Origin: Alphaproteobacteria bacterium
Lineage (GTDB): Bacteria > Pseudomonadota > Alphaproteobacteria > UBA9655
Reading direction: 5' to 3'
Length of the DNA: 44,096 nucleotides
Assembly (NCBI GenBank): GCA_013815465.1
Contig: JACDGE010000012.1
Span: 1 to 44,096 of the forward strand
Below are positions 7,320 to 15,600 of the stretch, one piece after another. Every line of letters starts with the position of its first letter. Within the stretch, counting starts at the first letter, position 1. The notes beneath the pieces were generated by a model. It was not told the DNA's origin. It saw only the letters and a program-made list of their open reading frames with translations, and did not search any database. Both the position numbers and the translations under genes were made by a program.

Positions 7320-7529
7320 ATGAATGCAGATATTATTAAAGGAAATTGGCACGCCATTAAAGGAAAGTTAAAGAAACAATGGGGCCAGCTTACGGATGAT
7401 GAGATCATGAAAATGGAAGGTTCATCTGAAGAATTAGCAGGAGCGTTACAAAAAGCGTATGGCTATGAGAAAGAGAAAGCGGTCCAAGAAATAAAGAAAT
7501 TTACTGATACAAATAAATGGGAGAATTAA
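7320..7529 (+). CDS. CsbD family protein
   Basis: 69 residues with the full CsbD pattern: 'IKGNWHAIKGKLKKQWGQLT', then 'DDEIMKMEGSSEELAGALQK', 'AYGYEKEKAVQEI'. CsbD (general stress, sigmaB-controlled in Bacillus; YjbJ in E. coli) is abundant under stress and of unknown activity. The ATG follows AAAGGAG. It is 30 bases downstream of the Lys-rich gene and 47 upstream of the YflT-like gene, inside the stress cassette; a diverged paralogue is at 4375. Confidence 0.88.
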   Translation: MNADIIKGNWHAIKGKLKKQWGQLTDDEIMKMEGSSEELAGALQKAYGYEKEKAVQEIKKFTDTNKWEN

Positions 7530-7575
7530 GCTTCTAAATTCTATTTTTAACTTTAAAAACAAAAGGATAAAGAAA

Positions 7576-8106
7576 ATGAACAATGAAACATTTCCAGAAA
7601 ATTCAGCTAGTTTTTTAACAGCTTTATTTAAGAACCCACAAAATGCTGAGAATATATATAATGATCTCTTAAAAAAAGGATATAAGAAAGAAGATATCAC
7701 CCTTATGATGTCTGATGAAGTTCAAAAGAAATTTTTTTCTAGTGGGTCCGCGAGCGAAAATGTCATGGGCACTAAAACTTTACAAGGTTTGGGCGTTGGA
7801 GGCGCTGTGGGGGGTACTGTAGGAGCTATTGCTGCTGCTCTTGCGGCAGCAGGCACATCTTTGGTCATTCCTGGATTAGGAATCGTTGTAGCAGGAGCCC
7901 TAGCGGCAAGCTTAGCTGGAGCCGGCGCGGGGGCTGCCGCAGGTGGTTTGGTTGGAGCATTAGTCGGCGCCGGGATTCCCGAAGCGGAAGTTAAAAATTA
8001 TGAAGAAGGCATTAAAGGGGGAGGAGTAGTTATTGGCGTCACGCCTTTAACATCCAATGATTACGTTCAATTCAAAGAAGAATGGAAAAGTTACTCTGAA
8101 GAGTAA
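7576..8106 (+). CDS. YflT-like general stress protein with Gly/Ala-rich membrane segment
   Basis: 176 residues. The N-terminal 50 residues resemble the general-stress YflT/17M domain ('SFLTALFKNPQNAENIYNDL', 'KKGYKKEDITLMMSD'). The centre (about 70-135) is a glycine/alanine-rich hydrophobic block ('GVGGAVGGTVGAIAAALAAA', 'GLGIVVAGALAASLAGAGAG'), likely two tightly packed membrane or membrane-associated helices like glycine-zipper proteins. The C-terminus returns to a small ferredoxin-like half ('VKNYEEGIKGGGVVIGV'). Last gene of the small stress cluster; a strong hairpin follows. Confidence 0.7.
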   Translation: MNNETFPENSASFLTALFKNPQNAENIYNDLLKKGYKKEDITLMMSDEVQKKFFSSGSASENVMGTKTLQGLGVGGAVGGTVGAIAAALAAAGTSLVIPGLGIVVAGALAASLAGAGAGAAAGGLVGALVGAGIPEAEVKNYEEGIKGGGVVIGVTPLTSNDYVQFKEEWKSYSEE

Positions 8107-8117
8107 TTAAGATCTGA

Positions 8118-8143
8118 GCTCCTGCTGGTCTGCTAGCAGGAGC
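8118..8143 (+). terminator. Strong hairpin after stress cluster
   Basis: GCTCCTGCT (8118-8126) pairs perfectly with AGCAGGAGC (8135-8143) around an 8-base loop, 12 bases after the stop codon. There is no U-tract, so it could be an mRNA-stabilising or Rho-linked structure rather than an intrinsic terminator. Confidence 0.45.
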
Positions 8144-8200
8144 CAGAAGCTAAAATATCCTATAAAAATTGTTTAACCTCTATCTGGAAAGGACGTAATG

Positions 8201-8821
8201 ATGAATAGAAACTTAAAGCAAAAGCAGCCCTCTCAATCTAACTTAAGTAAGTCTAGCCTTGGTCTTAGCTACGCTTCACTTTTATCCATGTTGCCGAACT
8301 TTCTAAAAAGTAACGCGTCACAAACAATATCTTTTAACAAAAGTGGCTTTGTTGATTTACAGGATATAAAAGACAAAACTTTTCTCTTAGAGCAATATAG
8401 AATTCTGAGTGAGCAAGTAAATAAAATTTCAGAAAATCGAGAAAGTCTCAATAATTTTTGGATTACTTTAAATGGAGTGATTGTGGGGGGAATTTCTTAT
8501 ATAAAGGATATGCAAATAGATAATCCTCACCCCAAGAATTTATTCATATGGGCGCTTGTATTTTTCGGGTTTTTTCTGTCTATTTTTTGGGCGCAAGCTC
8601 TTGGGAAAATTGGGAAAGACATTGAAATAAAAAATGAAATGATAATGGAGATGGAAAAATTTCTTCCCGCTAAGATCTTTACTACATCTTATCAGATAAA
8701 GATAAAAACACGAGAAAAGGGATCACTCTCTTCAACAGAAAAAAACATACCTCTCCTTTTTTGCCTCGGGTATGTTGCTGTGGCGCTTATACTTCTGATT
8801 TATCCAAATATACTTTCATAG
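8201..8821 (+). CDS. RipA/SLATT-like membrane protein
   Basis: About 206 residues. After a disordered N-terminus comes an amphipathic helix ('LLEQYRILSEQVNKISENRE'), then 'LNNFWITLNGVIVGG', a transmembrane helix ('LFIWALVFFGFFLSIFWAQA'), a helix 'IEIKNEMIMEMEKFLPAKIF' and a final transmembrane helix ('IPLLFCLGYVAVALILLIYP'). The pattern YR-x-L-x(5)-I-x(3)-R followed by N-x(2)-F-x(2)-LN and two to three helices is that of RipA-family and SLATT membrane domains. SLATT domains act as membrane effectors in several bacterial defence systems, but RipA itself is a housekeeping acid-response protein; nothing adjacent identifies a defence sensor. ATG codons at 8198 and 8201 follow AAAGGA. Confidence 0.6.
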   Translation: MNRNLKQKQPSQSNLSKSSLGLSYASLLSMLPNFLKSNASQTISFNKSGFVDLQDIKDKTFLLEQYRILSEQVNKISENRESLNNFWITLNGVIVGGISYIKDMQIDNPHPKNLFIWALVFFGFFLSIFWAQALGKIGKDIEIKNEMIMEMEKFLPAKIFTTSYQIKIKTREKGSLSSTEKNIPLLFCLGYVAVALILLIYPNILS

Positions 8822-8848
8822 TATTGATTTTATTTTTTAAGAGTCGAA

Positions 8849-9376
8849 ATGTCGAAGTTAAAACTACCAAAGAGGAATTCTTGCGATTCATCACCTAAAC
8901 AACAACGGCTTGTGGGTTGGGAAAAAATTAAAAAAACCTATCCGTGGAAAGATAATATAAATTACAGAGTGAATCCTGAACTATATCTTGTAGGAAAAGG
9001 AGAGCAAGGAGTTCTTATTTGTGAGCCATATAAGTCTGAGATCCTTCCCTATTGGCGTTTTAAAAACCCTGAAATAGCCACGAAAAGCAGCGCTAAAATA
9101 TTTGATTTATTTTCCGATTATCTTTCAAAGGAGGAATTTGTGGGTGCAGATATGGCGCGTAAATTTCTACAAATGGGCTATACGAGAGCAAGAAGATACA
9201 ACAATCACCACAGTGGAAGAAAATATGACAAAATTACGGGCGAAGAATTGCCGCGTGACTCTCTTGATTTAATAAAATCAGAAAGTGCTAGAATATTTTA
9301 TGAAAAGTGGAAAGCAGCGGAAGAAAATTCAATATATAGAATCTTAAAGTTAGAATGGAAAAAAAAATATGGGTAA
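8849..9376 (+). CDS. DUF4385 family protein
   Basis: 175 residues. The central part matches my memory of DUF4385: 'YRVNPELYLVGKGEQGVLI' , 'EPYKSEILPYWRFKNPEIA', 'FVGADMARKFLQMGYTRARR' and 'SARIFYEKWKAAEENSIYR'. The family is found in bacteria, archaea and some large viruses and has no known function; the dense pattern of conserved Arg, Tyr and His suggests nucleic-acid or phosphate-ligand binding (inference). The ribosome site is weak (AAGAG). It follows the RipA/SLATT-like gene by 27 bases and may share its transcript. Confidence 0.75.
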   Translation: MSKLKLPKRNSCDSSPKQQRLVGWEKIKKTYPWKDNINYRVNPELYLVGKGEQGVLICEPYKSEILPYWRFKNPEIATKSSAKIFDLFSDYLSKEEFVGADMARKFLQMGYTRARRYNNHHSGRKYDKITGEELPRDSLDLIKSESARIFYEKWKAAEENSIYRILKLEWKKKYG

Positions 9377-9462
9377 TTTTAAAGCAGGGGTATAGAAAAA
9401 TTATATAGAGTGAGTTAGTTTGAATTGGAAATCACATAGCCATCATGATCTCTCCAGACGGT

Positions 9463-9517
9463 TATCCTGAACTTATTTCAGCATCTAAAAAGATCCTGAA
9501 ACAAGTTCAGGATGACA
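9463..9517. repeat. Dispersed palindromic repeat (copy 1)
   Basis: Contains ATCCTGAA (9493-9500) and TTCAGGAT (9506-9513) around a 5-base loop, with a second partial copy of the same core just before (ATCCTGAACTTATTTCA from 9464). The same core with a different loop recurs at 32573-32593. This looks like a REP-type intergenic repeat scattered in the genome. Further towards 9604 lie two small hairpins, CTGACAA-T-TTGTCAG (9564-9578) and GTCTC-agaa-GAGAC (9588-9601), in the 3' region of the giant gene. Confidence 0.6.
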
Positions 9518-9603
9518 CCTGAGGAGTTGAGGAATCTTCAACTTAATGCACTATAACAGATTCCTGACAATTTGTCAGTTCACCACGGTCTCAGAAGAGA
9601 CAA

Positions 9604-12600
9604 TCATTTTATCACCAATCGTCCTGATTCAATGAATGTAGAAAGCTCTAAGAAATTTTTGTGAGTTGAACTTTCTCCTTCTAACATATCCTTTGAAAAG
9701 ATGACTGTAAGTTGTTGTTTAGAATGCAATAAGTCTATTAAAGGTTTTAAGCAACTTTGTCGAAATTTATACTCCGTCGTACAAGCGCTTAAATCTAAAG
9801 TCTTTAGAGTTAAGTTTTCATTGTTACATAGGTCTCTGAAATCTAAATTGTCAAGGTTGCCCGATAGATACAACTGTTCTAGAGTATTATTGTTTTTCAG
9901 TATGCTAAAAAGCCGTTGAAATTTACCATCTCCATAATTATCTGTTATGTTTAAAATCTTCACAACACCGATATTAAGAATCATTTCAGCAATTTTTATA
10001 TTGCTGCCATGTTTAGATAAATTTTCATCTATATTTTTTTGTGGATTTTCCATAATGGCATTCCAGGAAGCCTCAATCCATGCTTTGACGCCTTGTGATA
10101 ACTGCTCCTTCAAAGGAAGTAATGTTGTTAAAATTTCATGATTGTAATCACTCGTCTTAACGGACTGAAGAAATTTGTCTTTTTTCAGGATTTCCCTAAG
10201 AACATCTTTTGATTTATCGCCAAGATAAGTATGCTCCATATTCAACTCAGTGATTTTTTCCATTTTCAGCAGAGCGAAGGCAATGTTCTTATGAGCGGAT
10301 TGAATAGCAGTTACGAGACTGGCGTGAGCGTCCTCACATAACCTGTCCCATAGGGGCTGCATCTGCTTCTTCCAGTAGGAGGATGGGACGTCTTCCTTGT
10401 CGGAAATCAATTCATTTAAGAGAGCTATCTGACTTGCCGCGGGCAAGTTTAAGGTTTTCGAAAACTTATTTTTTCTCAAAGCACCAGCTAAAGCAGGAAT
10501 GCCTTCAGGGAGCAAGGAGCTACCGCTCAAATCCAAAGTTTGGAGAGTGTCATTTTCGCTGAAGGCTTCAGCCAAAACATGTGCCTCTGAGCTGGAAAGA
10601 GGGCTGCGCAGAGTAAAAGATTTAAGGGTACGTGTTTCTCTCAAAAAGTTTGTCAGCTCTGGAAAGGGTGAAGAATAGTAATAATTTGGAAATTCTAAAT
10701 CTAAAACAGAAATAGATCTATTTGATTTTAAACTCTCAAAAAGGACGTGGCGATGCATAGGAACAACATTGTCCAGTTTCAATTCCGTCAAACTTTCAAG
10801 GATAACCGTCACTAAATTGGGAAGAGCTTTTTGCTCATAACTGCTGGTCAAACAACATTTAAGATGAGACAGGGGGTTCAACATGAGATCTTTCATTTTG
10901 GTGTTAACCCATGTCCTCATCATCTCCGGTAACTTATCTAAATTGGGATACAACGTATCCAAAACTTGTAATGTTGCCTCTTGACCAAAAGTTAATTCTT
11001 GGAGTGAACCATTCGTTTTCAATTCTTCGGCAAGAAGGTCTACTGTTGAGCTTTCTAAAACACCATTTCCCTCTAATTCAAGACATGTGAGCGTCTTATT
11101 ATTTTGAAACAATCCTAACAGCGTTTTCATATCTGCTGCTCTCTTGAAATCATACAAGCATGCTTTCAACCTTAGGAGGGTTTTATTGTTACGAAGGCCT
11201 TCTGTTACAATATTCCAGATTGTTTCATCGCTATAAAATTGAATAAAAAGATTCGTTAGATTCAAATATTCAACTTTTGTATCAGACAGTACTTTAACAA
11301 TGAATTTTTTATTTTGTCCCTTTTCTTGACTATGCTGCTCTTGTTGAAAGGCGATATTAATATTTTCCTCAGGATGATCTATAATTTTATGCCAAGTGTG
11401 CACGAACCACGGAGCTTGTCTGAAGGCACTGTCCTCCGAATATTGCATCAGATGCTTCATAACATCGACCATATCCTCTTTAGATAGGAGCAGATTTTCA
11501 AGAGTCTTATTGTCTTTGAGCCCCTCTGCTAAGGCTTTAGCTTCGTCTCCTCTAACCCTAGAATCAATAAGAGTGAGGGACTTAAGTTTTGTAGTGTTAC
11601 TAAAAGCTTCAGCTAATTTAGGCATATTTCCCCCAATGAAAATACCGCTTAGATTTAACTGACGATAATCGTCATTTTTCGCAAGATCTTCTGCTAATGC
11701 TTTTAACAAATCACCACCTGAATAGGTATTAATAAACTTGCCTAATGGAATTTCCCCAGGTGCCTTCTTAAGAAGGCTCAATATGGCAGCAAAATTTTCG
11801 AAACAAATAGCATTATCTATATATTCCTTCGGGTTTTTAAACACCTCATCCTGGGCATGCGTAAACCAAGGCGCATGGGTGAAGGGCCCTTCTGGAGAGG
11901 ACATTAATCTCCCCACCACATCTAGCAGTTGGTAAGCATTTATCTTTACTTCTTTAAGTGTTGGATTGGATTTCAGCCCCTCAATTAAGGCTTGGTTCCA
12001 GTTTTTGTCATCGAAACCCCAGCCAAAATTGAGAACCGTTAGATCTAATTGAGAATCGACGTTTTTTATAACATGTATAACGTGTGTCCAAGCTTTATTC
12101 TTTACAGCCGCTTGAAAAATTTCTATAGAAGGAAAGGACAGATATTCCTGCCACGCTGCCTGAAACCAGGGAGCATCCTTGAATGCAGCCTCCGTATCTA
12201 AGGTGAGGAGGTTCACAAATTCAAATAGCGTGGCCTTTGAAAGTATTACTCTTTCAAGAGTAATGTTTGCTATTAGACCCTCTGCAAGCGCTTGTATCCC
12301 TGATGAAGAGAGAGAACAATCCATTAAATTCAAAGAAACAAGCGTTTTATTTTTCCCCAAAGCATGGGTAAGGGATTTCATATACTCATCACGATACAGA
12401 GACATATTACTTAGATTTAATCTGCCACTTTTAAAGGGTTCATTGTTTTCCAACATTTTTGTCAGAGGGGAGATCCATTCATCGTCATATACGTCTGTTG
12501 TCCACTGACCTAATGCTACTTCTTGAGGACTGTCTCCTAAAATGGCACACATAAGCCTATGTTTTTTGCTCTTAATAGCAGCTTTCAAGGGGGTTTCAGG

Positions 12601-15600
12601 ATTTTCAATATAGTTATTCCAAGTGTCTTTATACCAAGGTGCTTGTGTGAAGGCACCATCTTTACTCACGCACAAAATATCCATGAGATTCAGCATGTCC
12701 AAGTCGCTCAGAATCAATTTTTCAAGCGTACGACTCCCTTTCAGCGCATCTGCAAGATATGGGAGTTGGTCACCCCAAAGATAGCTATTGCCAAAATCGA
12801 GGGTGCTGATATGAGGTGTTTTTAAAAGCTCTGCTAACCATTCACCCTTTCCATCAATTTTACTCATCTTTAAGGTTTTAATCGAAGGCTTTGAAAGCAA
12901 TCCCTCAACTAGAATGTCTAACCCTTTTTTATCTGTCTCAAAATTAAAATTGGATAAGTTTATTTCATCAACAGTTGGGTTTTTTATAATGGAGGAAATA
13001 ATTAAATAATTTTTATTATCAAAAGCACTTTTAAGATAAAGATTTGAATTTGCTATCATGCCATCCCAGGCCTTCTGAAACCAAGGCTCTTGCCTATATG
13101 TTTCTTCCGTTTCAGAGAGGATTATAGTCATGAAAGAAAGGAGATCTTTCTCACCCATTGCAAGATATTGATTTGCATCTGCGATCATTTTCTCCAAGGC
13201 ATTCTGAAACCAAGGGGCTTGCTTATAGGTCTTGTCCTCCTCAGAGGTTAAGAGATTCATGAAAGTAAGCCTGGTACGTCGGTCCATTGTAAGACTTTTA
13301 ATTGTTTTGTTACTCTTCAATATGTCCATAAGAACGGATAGCTCCTCTGGACATGGATACCCTACAGTCAACTCTTCAGCTTTACCCAGAATAGATAAAA
13401 ATAAATTGACACATTCCTGTTTCTGGAGATTCAAAAGCTGAGGCCATGGCCAGCTTTTTGCGATAGAGTAGAACTGATTAAAACAATCTAACAATTCCCC
13501 TGGTAGCGTATTTGTATAAAGAATCAGCTCGTTGAAAATTTTATTTTGAAGATTTTGCCCAGTCCAAGAAGGAACTGTCTTTAACCCTTTTTCCACGAAT
13601 AACTTAATAATTTCCGGAAAATGCGGGGCATTAATATTTAACAAATTGACAGGAAGTATCTTTGCCGATCCATACCCTCTATAATTTATATTTTCTATAT
13701 CTTCGTTGATATCTATTTCAGGGTATTTTGTAAAAATCCCCTTGAGCATTTCAATGTTACCACTTTTTATGGCTATGGGGAGCATAGATTTAAGCTCTCT
13801 TTCCCTATAGCATAATTGCATGGTGCCTTCATAGGCGTAGGAATACAGCTTTTTAAGAACAGGAATGCCTTCAACAAAAGTATTCTTCTGAAGAGGACTA
13901 TGCTGGGTCAGCCAATCCGTTAAGTCTTGAGAAGCCTGGGCATTTAGTTTTTGAGTATAGGATGCCTCCATTTCCTCTGAAACGGGATAGCGCCAGTAAG
14001 TAAGACAGCTAACATACTGTTGTTCAAGAAAAATTTTGGGATTCAAAAACAGACGTCCTTGCAAGTTGTTGGTGTCTCTTCCCCAGCTCAATTTCCCGCT
14101 CACCCTATTTTGAAGGCGATCATCAAATTTGTCGGGTGTCATTCTAAGCTCAGACAAAATTTTTGCAAAGCCATGATAGGAAGTCTTATCGTCCATTTCG
14201 ACAGCTAATACATCGCCCCCCGAAACGGCCATATAGGCAACAGTATCCACAACTTGAGGATCAATAAAGAACTGGAATAATTTGGAGTTATATTTATCAT
14301 TGAAAAGATAATATTGTTGAAAAAGGGCTTTGTAATCCTTGAAATTTCCTGGAATCCCTGTAATTGTCATGAAAGCATTAAATAGCTGTTCTTGCTTTAT
14401 GGGTGAAATGGAACTCGTATTGTGAAACAGATAGTAGGTCGAAGACGTGCTATTTCCATCATTACCAAACAAAAATGGATTTACAGACAGACCCATATCA
14501 GCGTAGTGGATATCCTCAACAGTGTCATAATTACTAACAGATCCGGAGCTTTTTGTGTATTTTGCAATAAAAGCATCAACATCTAAAATAGATACAAAAC
14601 GATCTTCTAGTCCTCTCGTCGTAATGAGTGGATGAGCTCCCCTATGTTTAAGCTGGGAGCGATGGGCCGTTAAAATATCCCAAAGAAAACAAGTCAATGG
14701 GTCAGTTGCGTGAGCAAACATTGCTTTATCTTTATATAATTTTTCTGTCTTATAGACTTGTTTTAAGACATTCCGATAATGCTGATCTTTGGTGTTTTTT
14801 ATATCGCTAAATTGTGAATGGTTATCTAAAAATTCATCGATCTCTTGATCAGGGTTTCCTTGCAGGGATTCAAAAGTCTCACGTCCCAGGGTTTTGCGAA
14901 GATACGCTTGAGTTTGGGTATAGGGAGCTTTAAGAAGAGCATCCCGAATGTCTTGTGCTTCCTGATCCCTTAAAAACCCTGACATAGCCTGAACGTCTGC
15001 ACTATGCTCAACGTCTTGTTGGGGAGTTTTTGACACAATATTCCCCAGGACGAACCCTTTATTTACATTTGTCTCTGCTCGTTTCTGTTTCTCAGCTTCC
15101 ACTGAAAGCGGAATAGAAATATGGTGCGCTTTAGCATCATGGGTGTGTTTGGCACGTATTTTTTGCCCTGTGCAAATGTTTGTCAACGTATCCAGAACCT
15201 GCTTTTCCTGCAGCATTTCCCAAAAGTAAGGGTAGAGGATCATATCCCCTATTTGAATGGTTTTTCTTGACTCTTCTTCCACAAGATGGTTTTGCTCAAG
15301 ACCAAGCAGAAATTGATCAAGGGGCACCCACCGGTATTCTGAATACTCTGCTTCCCAACCATAGTCCTTAATGGGTTGGGTCTTTTCAATCTGTTCAGGG
15401 GCAACAAAATGGTGGGGGGCGGTGAACATACGGTAGAACACATTGTCGCTATTTAGAACAGCGTGAGAAGGTGTTTTTTCTAGCTCCTGAGGGGTGAAGC
15501 TTATGTTCCCCAGGGATTCTTCTTGAACCTCACGAACCGCTGTGTGGGCACAGCTTAGGTCGGACTCGAGACCTTTGTGTAAATCTGCTTGTCCGCCAAA

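Noticed and set aside
14380-14470. mono-ADP-ribosyltransferase R-S-E motif in the giant protein
   Set aside because: An STS-like stretch is present, but I could not find a convincing leading Arg and trailing ExE at proper spacing.
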